Position numbers and translations under genes: made by a program
Shown: positions 18,301 to 26,457 of the stretch, one piece after another
How positions within the stretch are numbered: the stretch's first letter is position 1
Layout of the letters: each line of letters begins with the position of its first letter
The notes under the pieces: generated by a model
The model's input: the letters and a program-made list of their open reading frames with translations, nothing else
Told to the model about the DNA's origin: nothing
Databases searched by the model: none
Source: Streptomyces sp. NBC_00690
Lineage (GTDB): Bacteria; Actinomycetota; Actinomycetes; Streptomycetales; Streptomycetaceae
Direction: 5' to 3'
DNA: 64,000 bases
Assembly: GCF_036226685.1 (NCBI RefSeq)
Contig: NZ_CP109009.1
Span: forward strand, 1,488,001-1,552,000

Positions 18301-18724
18301 GTGCCTGGTCGGCCGACGGGTCCGATGGAGGGCCCTCCGACTGCGCAGTCGTGGCGCCGTTGGCGGCCCGTCCGCCCGGAGCGTCGGCCGGCCCGGTGCG
18401 TCGGTGGGGCCCGTTCGGGGGCTCGGCCGGGCCGTTGCCCGGACGGCCCTGGTCACTGGGTGCCGTAGCGGGGTCCTCCGCCAAGGTGGTCGCCACGATC
18501 ACCCCGTACGTGGTGAAGGTCAGCATCACGTACGGTCGGCCGGCGGCTGCGCTCTGCTCCCGCAACTGGTCGAGGAGACGGGTCTTGCCCGCTCCCGCGG
18601 CGCCTTCCAGCAGCAGGAGCGCCGGGGTGGGAAGGGGCTGGTCCAGAGTCCGTCGCACCCAGCGCGCCCAGATCTCCTCACCGGGTGTGGTCGCCACATC
18701 ACCCTCCTCGAAGATTCCGGACAT
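15398..18724 (-). CDS. Large ATP-binding LuxR-family (LAL) regulator
   Basis: LAL-type transcriptional regulator of 1,108 residues. Walker A GAAGAGKT is at residues 41-48 and a Walker B-like LLLIADDVH lies near 197. A long helical, TPR-like middle region follows. A C-terminal LuxR helix-turn-helix reads LSPREQEVVDLASGGLTNREI and continues through SPRTVEQHISRARRKLE. Residues 83-178 are a low-complexity Pro/Gly/Ser/Arg insert between Walker A and B with a duplicated GQP-SAS-RRT element, unusual for the family. LALs often activate secondary metabolism, but this one sits about 4 kb from the cluster edge with ordinary genes between, so a link is speculative. Confidence 0.9.
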   Translation of the reverse strand: MSGIFEEGDVATTPGEEIWARWVRRTLDQPLPTPALLLLEGAAGAGKTRLLDQLREQSAAAGRPYVMLTFTTYGVIVATTLAEDPATAPSDQGRPGNGPAEPPNGPHRRTGPADAPGGRAANGATTAQSEGPPSDPSADQARSTGQPPSASGRRTATPSIGAGGPGRQEAPTGQPSSASERRTSTGPRPVLRERFHRDPAALARDLARLSESTKSLLLIADDVHRARPLDADLVRQLLERPPTGLAAVLAYRPEELRTPGLALGRPVDHPARLTLTRVRLEPLDSEQVRQLAEVRLGQERCPPELIARLQERSAGVPQVVVDLLGQLQDAYGQRDRYTARDLDDTGTPPRLAELITGRLVSLPEQDRLIVFAAAILDGPASAADLHTVAGVPADRGRSALLAALRAAALKEYDRGRYDFPVPLAAHAVYQRIPGPVRQDMHARAAEVLSHRHPPESIDWVRLAAHRLRGGQIRGWFKAVERAARQCAAAGEHQTAIDLLEQVLSRPDVPMETRARLAGLLAHSAVLGLHTDQTVRVLRQMLDEQSLPSAVRGRIRLDLGLVLYNQAGRGLQGWVELEQAAEELEGQPALAARAMAALSMPVMSSVPLERNAYWLERVRKVADRSGDEEVRTAVAANSVAILLETGDPSAWQVLEGLRSQAAVPARAPHVARGLVNAADAALWLGHPGRVAEFLDEGVELAAKAGAAYVEQDGRGTSLLLDWMTGHWDGLGARARAFLGESAVMPGPGADARLVLGMLGLAQGEWQQMAAWFAGDARPLPLGSPLPHIAAAAGGLVRTALARGDVEVASDEAAKAWDRLRDKGVWAWAADLAPWAVEASVRADRPAAARTMIEEFASGLGGLDQDSAPSAAAALDWCRGILLEAAGGPADAVACYRQASQMFTDMPRPYAALLTTEAADQCVLKAAADRHDRPDPSSRSASPDPPVSSGVAGASGAPRPTGERSTGKKQRPSKGAAADSSGSAASDGWSDDWPDDETVTRALESLASCVEQLTRLGAGWDAARVRATLRSHDPTAVGSRRRGRPSYGDQLSPREQEVVDLASGGLTNREIATTLHLSPRTVEQHISRARRKLESQSRQPLNRPRGQRDT

Positions 18725-18833
18725 GTCATTTCTTTGCGTATCCGTACTTCAGTCTCCCCAATTGCGCTCGGCACGCAGTGACAGGGAATGTTGCTGTACC
18801 GGTCCGGGCTCTCCCCGGGCGGAAGGAGCCGAC

Positions 18834-19418
18834 GTGATCGCATCAGAGGAGACCTCAGGACGCACAGCGCCGCTCTCGGTCGGCCTTGGGCCGAACGGGG
18901 CAACCGCGGGGCTCGCCCAGTGTGCGATGTCGGCGACGCCGGAATCCGCCCAGGCCCTTCGCCACTTCGCCCGGACGGTCGCGCGCCGATGGCGACTGCA
19001 CAGCGACTGCGACGAAGCACTCTCGGTGATCGTGACCGAACTGGTCAGCAATGTGGTGCTGCACAGCGGCAGCACATGGGTGGCCCTGGCCCTCAAGATG
19101 CAGGGCGACACCTTGACGACGGAGGTGCGCGACGGCGGCCGGTGGAAGCACCGCATCGGCAGACGTCAGGAACCGCTCGACGCGGATGTCGACTGCGGAC
19201 GGGGGCTGAAGCTGGTAGACGCCTTCGCGGTCCACACCGACACCCGCAGGCTGCCGGCGGGCAGCGTGGTGGCGGCGGAGATCCTGGTGCGGCCCTGTGA
19301 GGAGCCCGCCCGGACGATTGGTCGCCAGCCGACGCGCCTCGGGGAAGCCGCCGGGCCGTTCAGTCCTGCTGCGCCGCCCGATGCTGCTTCGCCAGGTCCA
19401 GATACATCGCGGCATTGA
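18834..19418 (+). CDS. RsbW-like ATP-binding protein (HATPase_c_2)
   Basis: Small serine-kinase/anti-sigma-factor-type ATPase of 194 residues. The GHKL fold is visible from the N-box ALSVIVTELVSNVVLHSG through LTTEVRDGG and a CGRGLKLVDAFA G-box. Streptomyces genomes encode many such proteins, which usually control sigma-factor partner switching. No anti-anti-sigma or sigma gene is adjacent. The start is GTG at 18834, five bases after ggaaggag. The gene's last 59 bases overlap the convergent carbonic-anhydrase-like gene. Confidence 0.85.
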   Translation: MIASEETSGRTAPLSVGLGPNGATAGLAQCAMSATPESAQALRHFARTVARRWRLHSDCDEALSVIVTELVSNVVLHSGSTWVALALKMQGDTLTTEVRDGGRWKHRIGRRQEPLDADVDCGRGLKLVDAFAVHTDTRRLPAGSVVAAEILVRPCEEPARTIGRQPTRLGEAAGPFSPAAPPDAASPGPDTSRH

Positions 19419-19890
19419 CCTTGATGCCCGCACGCTCCTCGTCGGTCAGCTCACGTCTGACCTTGGCCGGTACGCCCGCGACCAGTGAGCCGGGCGGCAC
19501 GCGCATTCCCTGCGGAACCAGTGCCTGGGCAGCGACGAGGGACCCCGCGCCGATGTGCGCACCGTTGAGGACCGTGGCACCCATGCCGATGAGGACCCCG
19601 TCCTCGACGGTGCAGCCGTGGAGAACGGCGTTGTGTCCCACCGAGACCCGTTCACCGACGATGACGGGGTGCCCCGGGTCCACATGGACGGTGCAGTTGT
19701 CCTGGATGTTGGAGTCGGCCCCGATGACGATGGACCCCAGATCGGCCCGGAGCACGGCGTGGTACCAGACGCTGGCGCCGGCAGCCAGGGTGACCTCTCC
19801 GACGACCACGGAGGTGGGTGCGGTGAAGGCGGCCGGGTCGATGTCCGGTTCCTTGCCGCCGACGCCCGCGATCCAAGCTTGAGCCGTCAT
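19360..19890 (-). CDS. Gamma-class carbonic anhydrase-like hexapeptide protein
   Basis: Left-handed beta-helix protein of 176 residues in the gamma-carbonic anhydrase/PaaY/YrdA group. Three candidate zinc His residues lie in the expected places: the His of CTVHVDPGHP, and the two in VGHNAVLHGC. Repeated coils such as VLIGMGATVLNGAHIGAGSLVAAQALV are clear. The C-terminal helix ELTDEERAGIKVNAAMYLDLAKQH is typical. True carbonic anhydrase activity cannot be claimed, because many members of the group lack it. Confidence 0.88.
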   Translation of the reverse strand: MTAQAWIAGVGGKEPDIDPAAFTAPTSVVVGEVTLAAGASVWYHAVLRADLGSIVIGADSNIQDNCTVHVDPGHPVIVGERVSVGHNAVLHGCTVEDGVLIGMGATVLNGAHIGAGSLVAAQALVPQGMRVPPGSLVAGVPAKVRRELTDEERAGIKVNAAMYLDLAKQHRAAQQD

Positions 19891-19957
19891 CGCCTACTCC
19901 TCATGGGTACGGGGTCCGTGCCGCGCCCCGAGCAGCCTATCGAGTCGCCCTGCCTGC

Positions 19958-20410
19958 CTAGGAGTGGGGGCGAAGGGTCCAGACGACGGTCATTTCGCCG
20001 GTCACCGCGCCGTCCGCGCGCTGGAGCTCGATGTGCACGGGGAACTCGGGGCGCTGGCCGGCGTCGAGTTCGGCGACCACCTCGTCGATCGGACGGCCCA
20101 GGGTCGCCGTTGCGGTGATCTCTCCCATGGCCAGCTTGCGGTAGCCGATCTCGGCCCGGACGGCGAGGGGTACGGCCCGGTCCAACTGATCGCCGAAGGC
20201 TGCGATCACGATCGCGCCACTCGCCGACTCGGCGAGTGTGAACATCGCACCCGCGTGTGGACCGCCCACGTGGTTGTGGAAGTCGGGTTGGTCCGGCAGT
20301 CGGACGACGGCCCGGTCCGCCGTGGTCTCAAGGAACTGAAGTCCGAGGGTCCTGGCCATGGGAACGGTGGCGGCGAGCATCTCGCCGACGGATGTCTGAT
20401 CAGCGCTCAT
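19958..20410 (-). CDS. PaaI-like hotdog-fold thioesterase (DUF4442-type)
   Basis: Hotdog-fold protein of 150 residues. The family region is HNHVGGPHAGAMFTLAESASGAIV, where the His/Gly-rich turn and following helix form the hotdog core, and strands run to VVWTLRPHS. Related proteins hydrolyse acyl-CoA. The ATG at 20410 (MSADQTSVGEML) was chosen over an upstream in-frame start at 20485 because the extra residues have no family match. It is monocistronic and divergent from the membrane protein at 20506. Confidence 0.8.
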   Translation of the reverse strand: MSADQTSVGEMLAATVPMARTLGLQFLETTADRAVVRLPDQPDFHNHVGGPHAGAMFTLAESASGAIVIAAFGDQLDRAVPLAVRAEIGYRKLAMGEITATATLGRPIDEVVAELDAGQRPEFPVHIELQRADGAVTGEMTVVWTLRPHS

Positions 20411-20505
20411 GGGCGCGATGTTACCCACGAGTAGAGGGGCTTGGCCATCCTCACTCGTGGACGTGCATGGCAGCGGACCGGCCACCCCCCTTATGGTTAC
20501 TGGCC

Positions 20506-21525
20506 ATGTGGCCAGGACAGCAGCCGCCCGGGGGCGAGAACCCGCAGCAGCAGAACCCGTACCAACAGCCGGGTTACCAACAGCCGAACCCTTATCAGCA
20601 GCCGGGGTATCAGCAGCCCAATCCGTACCAGCAGCCGACCGTGCCGCAGTACGCCATACCCGGGCAACAGCCCGGCGGACCGCAACCGCCGAGCGGAGGC
20701 GACGACAAGAAGCGGACCACGATCGTCGCGATCGTGGCCGCCACCGCCGTCGTCGCCACGGCGGTGATCACCGGTGTGATCGTCTTCGGCAAGGACGACA
20801 AGAAGGACGTCGACCAGGGCAAGGGCGGTCCCGCCGCCGCGTCGACACCGGCGTCGTCGCCCTCCCAACCGGCCGCAGCGCCCTCCGCTCCCACGGAGAA
20901 TCCGCGCGGTGCGGAGGACGCGAAGCCCACCATCGCCGGTTGGAAGGTCGTCACCAACCCCAAACACGGCACCCAGTTCGACGTGCCGGCGACCTGGGAG
21001 GTCGTCGGCCCCGGAGTGAGCATCGGCTTCGAGGACAAGAAGAAGGGCGACGGCACACCCCTGGTGGTGATGTCGGCCCCCAGCAGCTACCGCGCCAAAT
21101 GGTGTTCGGTCGACTCCGACAAGGACGGCAAGGCCGAGGACTGGAGTCTGGCGAACGTCGGCACCAAGGGCGGCAAGGGCGCGAAGGACAGTGCGAGCGC
21201 CGCGTTCAACGAAGCCGGCAACTGGGTGTGGGCCGCCTACGCCCAACTGGAGCCGAAGGGCACGGTCAAGGTCGAGAAGTCCAAGCCGTACACCACCAAG
21301 TCCGGACTGGTCGGGAGCGTTTCCACGGCCACCGCGGTCGGCGTGAAGAAGCGCACCCGCTGCGACACCGACGGCAAGTCGATCGCGTTCACCTTCAAGG
21401 ACGACAAGGGCGAGTTCAAGTCCTGGGTGCTCTACGGAACCAAGGGCAACCCGGATGAACTCGCCGACGCCACGATCCAACAGATCCTCAGCACGGTCCG
21501 TCTGGCAGGCACCTCGACGGGCTGA
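20506..21525 (+). CDS. Gln/Pro-rich single-pass membrane protein
   Basis: Protein of 339 residues with three parts. Residues 1-66 are low-complexity with PYQQPGYQQPN-type repeats. A single transmembrane helix (TTIVAIVAATAVVATAVITGVIVFG) follows a KKR motif. A Ser/Pro/Ala linker then leads to a lysine-rich extracellular domain of about 200 residues. This layout (cytoplasmic PYQQP tail, one helix, secreted domain) recurs in actinobacterial envelope proteins of unknown function. The ATG at 20506 is preferred; an in-frame ATG at 20467 would add 13 residues. Confidence 0.75.
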   Translation: MWPGQQPPGGENPQQQNPYQQPGYQQPNPYQQPGYQQPNPYQQPTVPQYAIPGQQPGGPQPPSGGDDKKRTTIVAIVAATAVVATAVITGVIVFGKDDKKDVDQGKGGPAAASTPASSPSQPAAAPSAPTENPRGAEDAKPTIAGWKVVTNPKHGTQFDVPATWEVVGPGVSIGFEDKKKGDGTPLVVMSAPSSYRAKWCSVDSDKDGKAEDWSLANVGTKGGKGAKDSASAAFNEAGNWVWAAYAQLEPKGTVKVEKSKPYTTKSGLVGSVSTATAVGVKKRTRCDTDGKSIAFTFKDDKGEFKSWVLYGTKGNPDELADATIQQILSTVRLAGTSTG

Positions 21526-21584
21526 CCGGCCGAGCACCGCGATAATCAGTTGGCAGCGGCCGAAGGAGCGGGGATAGTCCCTGG

Positions 21585-22895
21585 GTGACCTCCCCCTCCT
21601 CCCACCGCGGACCGCTGCGCCCACCCGCCTGGGCAGGACGCAACTACGTACTACTGACCGCCGGCGCGATCATCGCCAACCTGGGAAGCCATGGCGCGAT
21701 GATCGCGGCGGCGTTCGCCGTCATCGAGACGGGCGGCGGCGCGGGGGAGGTGGGCCTGGTCGCCGCGGCGCGCACCCTGGCCCTCGTACTCTTCCTCCTG
21801 ATCGGCGGAGCGGTCGCCGACCGGTTGCCGCGCCACCGGGTCATGGTCGCGGCCAATGCGCTCAGCTGTGTGTCGCAGGCCGCCTTCGCCGCGCTGGTCC
21901 TGGGCGGCGAGGCCGAGCTGTGGCAGATGATGGTGCTCTCCGCACTGGGCGGCACCGGCCAGGCGTTCTTCAACCCGGCTGCCGAGGGCATGCTGTTGTC
22001 CAGCGTCAGCGGAGCACAGGCGAGCCGGGCCTTCGCCTTCTTCCGAATGGCGATGCACGGCGCGGCCATCGGCGGAGCGGCGATAGGCGGGGCCATGATC
22101 GCCGCCATCGGACCCGGCTGGGTGCTCGCCGTGGACGCCGCGGCCTTCGCCGTCGCCGGTGCGCTCCGGGCCTTCCTCGACGTCAGCCATATCCGCCCCC
22201 GCGAGGCGGGCGGCGGGCTGATCTCCGACATGCGGGAGGGCTGGGTCGAGGTCCGCAGCCGCCCCTGGCTCTGGGGCATCGTCGCGCAGTTCTCCGTAGT
22301 CGTCGCCGTGGTCGCCGCGGCCGAAGGGGTGTACGGGCCGCTCGTCGCCAGGGACGAACTCGGAGGCGCCGCCCCATGGGGTCTGGCACTCGCCGCGTTC
22401 GGCGTGGGCACCGTGCTCGGCGCGATCCTGATGATGCGGTGGAAGCCGCGCCGGATGCTGCTCGCGGGGTCGTTGTGCGTCTTCCCCCTTGCGGCGCCGT
22501 CCGCCGCACTGGCGGTGCCCCTCCAGGTCGAGGGGCTGATCGTGGTGATGCTGGTGAGCGGCATCGCGATCGAGGTGTTCGGGGTCGCCTGGATGATGGC
22601 ACTGCACCAGGAGATCCCGGAGGACAAGTTCTCGCGCGTCTCGTCCTACGACTGGTTCGGTTCGGTGGCGATGGTTCCCCTGGCGACCGCGCTCGCCGGT
22701 CCCGCGGAGATCGCCTTCGGACGGAGCACGGCGCTCTGGGGATGCTCTGCCCTGGTGGTCATCGTCACCGCCCTGGTGCTGTTGGTACCGGACGTACGGA
22801 ACTTGACGATGCGTTCCCAGGACCGGGTGGTGGTGCCGCCGACGGAGAAGGCACCGGCCGGCGACGGCAAGGAATCCGTCGAACGGCTGGGCTGA
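21585..22895 (+). CDS. MFS transporter
   Basis: Major-facilitator permease of 436 residues with about twelve hydrophobic segments. The first is NYVLLTAGAIIANLGSHGAMIAAAFAVIE. A loop 2-3 motif VADRLPRHRVMV resembles the MFS A-motif. A FFNPAAEGMLLSSV segment is typical of the EmrB/NreB-like exporters called MFS_3. The start is GTG at 21585, with gaaggagcgggg somewhat far upstream. It ends about 100 bases before the convergent first gene of the anthracycline cluster. It could export a metabolite, but nothing ties it to the cluster except position. Confidence 0.85.
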   Translation: MTSPSSHRGPLRPPAWAGRNYVLLTAGAIIANLGSHGAMIAAAFAVIETGGGAGEVGLVAAARTLALVLFLLIGGAVADRLPRHRVMVAANALSCVSQAAFAALVLGGEAELWQMMVLSALGGTGQAFFNPAAEGMLLSSVSGAQASRAFAFFRMAMHGAAIGGAAIGGAMIAAIGPGWVLAVDAAAFAVAGALRAFLDVSHIRPREAGGGLISDMREGWVEVRSRPWLWGIVAQFSVVVAVVAAAEGVYGPLVARDELGGAAPWGLALAAFGVGTVLGAILMMRWKPRRMLLAGSLCVFPLAAPSAALAVPLQVEGLIVVMLVSGIAIEVFGVAWMMALHQEIPEDKFSRVSSYDWFGSVAMVPLATALAGPAEIAFGRSTALWGCSALVVIVTALVLLVPDVRNLTMRSQDRVVVPPTEKAPAGDGKESVERLG

Positions 22896-22922
22896 CCGCA
22901 CGGCGCTCCCGGTGGGGACGGT

Positions 22923-22955
22923 GCCCGGCGCCGATGAGTGGTGTCGGGGCCGGGC
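22923..22955. terminator. Hairpin terminator between MFS gene and cluster edge
   Basis: gcccggcgccga at 22923-22934 pairs with tcggggccgggc at 22944-22955 with one mismatch and a nine-base loop. It separates the convergent MFS gene and the NDP-sugar reductase gene. Confidence 0.6.
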
Positions 22956-23000
22956 TCCCTGGACTTCCCGACTGCTGTGCGGCTGCCCAAGTGCCGCAGG

Positions 23001-24044
23001 TCAAGGCCGCCCGGGGCCGGTGGCCCACATGTCCCGCAGGGACTCGCGCAGCCCGGTCCTGGGACGCCAGCCGAGCAACTCGCCGGCGAGGGCGATGTCG
23101 GCGCGGGTCCAGTTGCCGCCCTTGCTCTGCACTTCGGCGGATCGCTCGTGCACCGCGTCGGGTGGGAAGCCCGAGGCGGCGACGACCAGGGCGACGATCT
23201 CGCGCATGGGCACCGCCTCCCCCCGGCCGAGGTTGATCACCCGTCCGGTCACCGGCGCGTGCGCCGCCGCGAGGACCGCGTCGGCGAGGTCGCGTACGTC
23301 CAGGTAGTCCCGTTGCGCATCGGCGAGCGTGAGTTCCAGGCCCTCGTCCGGGTCCGCCGCGGCGATCCGGGCCATCAGTGCGCCCAGGAAGCTCGCCTCC
23401 GTCGTGCGCGGTCCACACACATTCACCGGGCGGAGCACCACGCCGTCGACCTGCCCCGCCTCGGTGGCGGCGAGGACGGCCGCGGAACCGGCGTGCTTGG
23501 TCCGGGCGTAGGGCGTGGTGGGGGCCGGCACGAGGGACTCGTCCATCGACACACCGTCTTCGACGAAACCGTACTCGTGGATGGTGCCGAGATGGACGAT
23601 CCTCGGCCGGGACGTCATCAGGGTCGTCGCGGCGATCAGTCGGTTGACGAGCAGGACATGGGACTCGTACATCGCCTCCTCGGTCAGCACCCACCCACCG
23701 GTGGCGTTGACCACCACGTCCACCCCGGCTGCCGTGAGCAGTGCGGCCAGGTCTGCGGGTTCCCCGGTGGCGACGTCGAATGCGGCGAAGGGAGTGTCCA
23801 CCGGGTGGTCACGACGGTGGCGGGCGATGCCCAGGACCTCATGTCCCGCTCGGGCAAAGGCGGCGCACACCTGCCGCCCGACGAACCCCGTCGCACCCAG
23901 CACGGCCACCGTTCCGCATGCTGGTGTCGCTGGCGCGGGGCCGGGGGGACCTGCGAGGTGCACGGGATTGTCTGAGTGTTTCGCGTTGTCTGGGCTAGCT
24001 GATTCAGCTGAGGTATCGGAGGTGTCGGAGCCTCGGGCGCTCAT
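23001..24044 (-). CDS. NAD-dependent epimerase/dehydratase: NDP-hexose 4-ketoreductase candidate
   Basis: Extended SDR of 347 residues, the leftmost cluster gene. The first 43 residues are Ser/Pro/Ala-rich and probably disordered. The Rossmann motif is VLGATGFVGRQV, and the catalytic motif is YARTK. A C-terminal GWRPRTGLRESLRDMW is typical of sugar-nucleotide enzymes. It resembles deoxysugar 4-ketoreductases such as SnogC/DnmV-type enzymes, which set the C4 configuration after 3,5-epimerisation. It is the last gene of a tight operon, 16 bases after a glycosyltransferase. A second such enzyme is cut by the right edge, so two C4 configurations may be made. Confidence 0.8.
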   Translation of the reverse strand: MSARGSDTSDTSAESASPDNAKHSDNPVHLAGPPGPAPATPACGTVAVLGATGFVGRQVCAAFARAGHEVLGIARHRRDHPVDTPFAAFDVATGEPADLAALLTAAGVDVVVNATGGWVLTEEAMYESHVLLVNRLIAATTLMTSRPRIVHLGTIHEYGFVEDGVSMDESLVPAPTTPYARTKHAGSAAVLAATEAGQVDGVVLRPVNVCGPRTTEASFLGALMARIAAADPDEGLELTLADAQRDYLDVRDLADAVLAAAHAPVTGRVINLGRGEAVPMREIVALVVAASGFPPDAVHERSAEVQSKGGNWTRADIALAGELLGWRPRTGLRESLRDMWATGPGRP

Positions 24045-24060
24045 GGCGATGGGTCACTCC

Positions 24061-25392
24061 TCAGCGAGGGCCGGTGCGGTGGGCGGCGGTGAGCCGTTCC
24101 AGTACGGGTACGAGGTCGGCGGGTGCGGGGGCGGCGAGCATCTCCTCGCGCAGCCGGCCCGCGTTGCGGGCGAACGAGGGCTCCGTCAGCACCCGGACCA
24201 GCATCGCCCTGAGTTCGTCGGCGGTGAACTTCTCGGCCTGTCGGTACAGTCCCGCGCCGAGTTGCTCCACCTTGCGCGCCTTGGGGATGTTGCACCACAT
24301 GCGGGCGGGCACCATGATCTGCGGCACCCCGTGGGCGAGTGCGGTCGCCACGGTCCCCGACCCGCCGTGGTGGACGATCGCCGCGCAGGTCGGCAGCAAC
24401 AGGTCGAGGGGGACGAAGTCGACGACCCTCACATTGTCGGGCACACGGAACAATGAGCCGAGTTGACCGGCGTCCAGGGTGGCGACGACCTCGACGTCCA
24501 GCCCGGCCACGGCCTCCAGGAGGGCCTGGACCGACGCCCGGTCACCGCCCACGATCTCCCGGAAGGAACGGCCGAGGGTCAGACAGACCCGGGGCCGCGA
24601 CGGGGGTTCGCGCAACCAGTCGGGGAACGGCGACTGGCCGTTGAAGGGCACATAGCGGACGGGTGTGAAGGGCTGGTCGACCGGCAGGCGCAGGGACGCC
24701 GGGAGCGGGTCCACCGTCCACTGCCCGAGCACGGCCTCCTCCGCGAACTCGCGTCCGTATGAGCGCAGTACGGGGCCGAGCCACTCCTCCAGGGGGTCGT
24801 CCCGCAATTCCGGGGGCCGCCCGGCGAGCAGCTCGCGGTAGTGCTGGCGGGCCCAGCCCATCAGGTCGAGGCCGAACAACAGCCGGGCGTGGGCGGCTCC
24901 GGAGGCCATCGCGGCGACGCCTCCCGCGTAGTACATGGTGTCCCAGACGACCAGGTCGGGCTTCCAGGAGCGGGCGAAGTCGACGAGTTCGGCGATGACG
25001 GGACGGGGGTTGGTGTTCTGGTGCACCACATGGGTCCAGGTGGTGAGCACCCCTTGCAGGTGGTCGTAGGTCAGCTTCTGCGGGTTGGTCTCGCCGATGT
25101 CCAGGACGTCGAGCCACTCTTCCTCGTCGTCCTGTTGCTCGGCCTCACCCCCTGGCGCATTTTTGGTGTCGGCGTTGTTGGCGTTGTTGGGGGGATCGGG
25201 GTTCATCTGGGCCGCGACATCCAGGACGTCACCGATGGGTACGGCCGTGAGGCCGGCGTCGAGGATGTCGTCGAGGACATCGGGCTGGGTGGCCATGCGG
25301 ACGTCGTGCCCCGCCGATCGCAGCGCCCACGCCAGCGGCACCTGAGTGTTGACGTGCGTGGTGGCCGGGAACGGTGTGAAGAGGACGCGCAC
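24061..25392 (-). CDS. Glycosyltransferase 1 (GT1/EryCIII-DnrS type)
   Basis: NDP-deoxysugar glycosyltransferase of 443 residues, GT-B fold. The N-terminus RVLFTPFPATTHVNTQVPLA provides the acceptor-side His, and a C-terminal donor site reads CAAIVHHGGSGTVATALAHG. It has the usual RPDLVVWDTM-like core (KPDLVVWDTMYYAG). Residues 64-92 are an unusual Asn/Asp/Glu-rich insert (PPNNANNADTKN) absent from the other six transferases. The start is GTG at 25392, four bases past the stop of the SDR gene, so it is translationally coupled. Which sugar it transfers cannot be read from sequence. Confidence 0.9.
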   Translation of the reverse strand: MRVLFTPFPATTHVNTQVPLAWALRSAGHDVRMATQPDVLDDILDAGLTAVPIGDVLDVAAQMNPDPPNNANNADTKNAPGGEAEQQDDEEEWLDVLDIGETNPQKLTYDHLQGVLTTWTHVVHQNTNPRPVIAELVDFARSWKPDLVVWDTMYYAGGVAAMASGAAHARLLFGLDLMGWARQHYRELLAGRPPELRDDPLEEWLGPVLRSYGREFAEEAVLGQWTVDPLPASLRLPVDQPFTPVRYVPFNGQSPFPDWLREPPSRPRVCLTLGRSFREIVGGDRASVQALLEAVAGLDVEVVATLDAGQLGSLFRVPDNVRVVDFVPLDLLLPTCAAIVHHGGSGTVATALAHGVPQIMVPARMWCNIPKARKVEQLGAGLYRQAEKFTADELRAMLVRVLTEPSFARNAGRLREEMLAAPAPADLVPVLERLTAAHRTGPR

Positions 25393-25396
25393 GGGC

Positions 25397-26248
25397 TCAG
25401 CCGGCCCTGCGACTGAGCTCGGCCCAGGGGGTGTAGGCGTCGGTCCGCTCCTGGAACTCGCTCAGTACGTCGTCGTACGCGGTGCCGCCGAGCACGAGGT
25501 GCCGGGGCGGACTGTCCATCCGGGAGAGCTCGACAACCACGTCGGCGGCGCGGCGCGGATCTGCGGCCGGCTCGGCCGCCTCGCTCCAGCCCTCCATCAT
25601 CCGGGCCCGCGCCTCGTCGTAGACGTCGAGTTCCTCGGTGGCCGTGATGCCCAGTTCACCGAGACCGGTGTCGTACTCCCCCGGCTCCAGCAGGGTCACC
25701 TTGATGCCGAAGGGCTCGACCTCCTCGGCCAGGGCCTCGCCGAGTGCGCTGACGGCTGCCTTACCTGCGGCGTACAGCCCGGTCGACGCGGAACCGCCGC
25801 CCGCGCCCGCGACGGTCACCTGGAAGAGGTGTCCGGACCCCTGGGCGCGCAGTACCGGGGTGATCGCCTGCGCCACCCAGAGCGCTCCGAAGAAGTTGAC
25901 GTCGAGATGGGCGCGCGCCTGTTCCTCGGTGGCCTCCTCGACCATGCCGTAGAGGAGTTGACCGGCGTTGCTGACGACGACGTCCAGGCGTCCGAAGACC
26001 TCGACGGCCCGGGCGACGGTCGCCAACACCTGCTCGCGCCGCGTGACATCCAGGGTTAAGGCCACCAAGCGGCCCTCGTGGAGGTCGATCAGGGCGTCGA
26101 GGGTCGAGAGGTCGCGTGCTGTCGCGATCACCCGGTCCCCCGCGTCGAGCGCGGCCTCGGCGAAGGCGCGCCCGAGGCCGCGGGAGGCCCCGGTGATGAA
26201 CCAGACTCGGGAATCGTCGGGGGTCTGGGGCATGTCCTCACCACTCAT
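25397..26248 (-). CDS. Short-chain dehydrogenase/reductase of unknown substrate
   Basis: Classical SDR of about 283 residues with FITGASRGLGRAFAEA, the structural NAG motif (VVVSNAGQ) and catalytic YAAGK. It heads the SDR-transferase-ketoreductase operon and is divergent from a P450. ATG at 26248 or 26233 are both possible. Codon 64 is TTA (complement of 26057-26059), one of the few in the cluster, which suggests bldA dependence. It may reduce a ketone on the aglycone or on a sugar, or be a tailoring enzyme like DnrU. I cannot decide. Confidence 0.82.
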   Translation of the reverse strand: MSGEDMPQTPDDSRVWFITGASRGLGRAFAEAALDAGDRVIATARDLSTLDALIDLHEGRLVALTLDVTRREQVLATVARAVEVFGRLDVVVSNAGQLLYGMVEEATEEQARAHLDVNFFGALWVAQAITPVLRAQGSGHLFQVTVAGAGGGSASTGLYAAGKAAVSALGEALAEEVEPFGIKVTLLEPGEYDTGLGELGITATEELDVYDEARARMMEGWSEAAEPAADPRRAADVVVELSRMDSPPRHLVLGGTAYDDVLSEFQERTDAYTPWAELSRRAG

Positions 26249-26457
26249 CTCTCGAAGCTCGCTCTTCCGGTCGTCTCTGCACGGGGTGTCCCGGCCGGCA
26301 CGGCCCAACCGCTCACCGCCCCGGACCGTTCGGATCGAACCGTCCCGGCGACGTGCGGTCATGCTGACCGCCGGACATCGAGTTTGCGTTGAGTCGCGCT
26401 CGAAGGGGGCCGGTCACGCTACGCGGGACCGCCGCCGTTCGAACGAGGAGCACGCAG

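Noticed and set aside
15398..18724. LAL regulator as the anthracycline pathway activator
   Set aside because: Several unrelated genes separate it from the cluster edge, and the cluster has its own SARP and TetR regulators.
20506..20700. Tandem DNA repeat or minisatellite
   Set aside because: The periodicity comes from codons of a PYQQPGYQQPN-type protein tail and is explained by the coding sequence.
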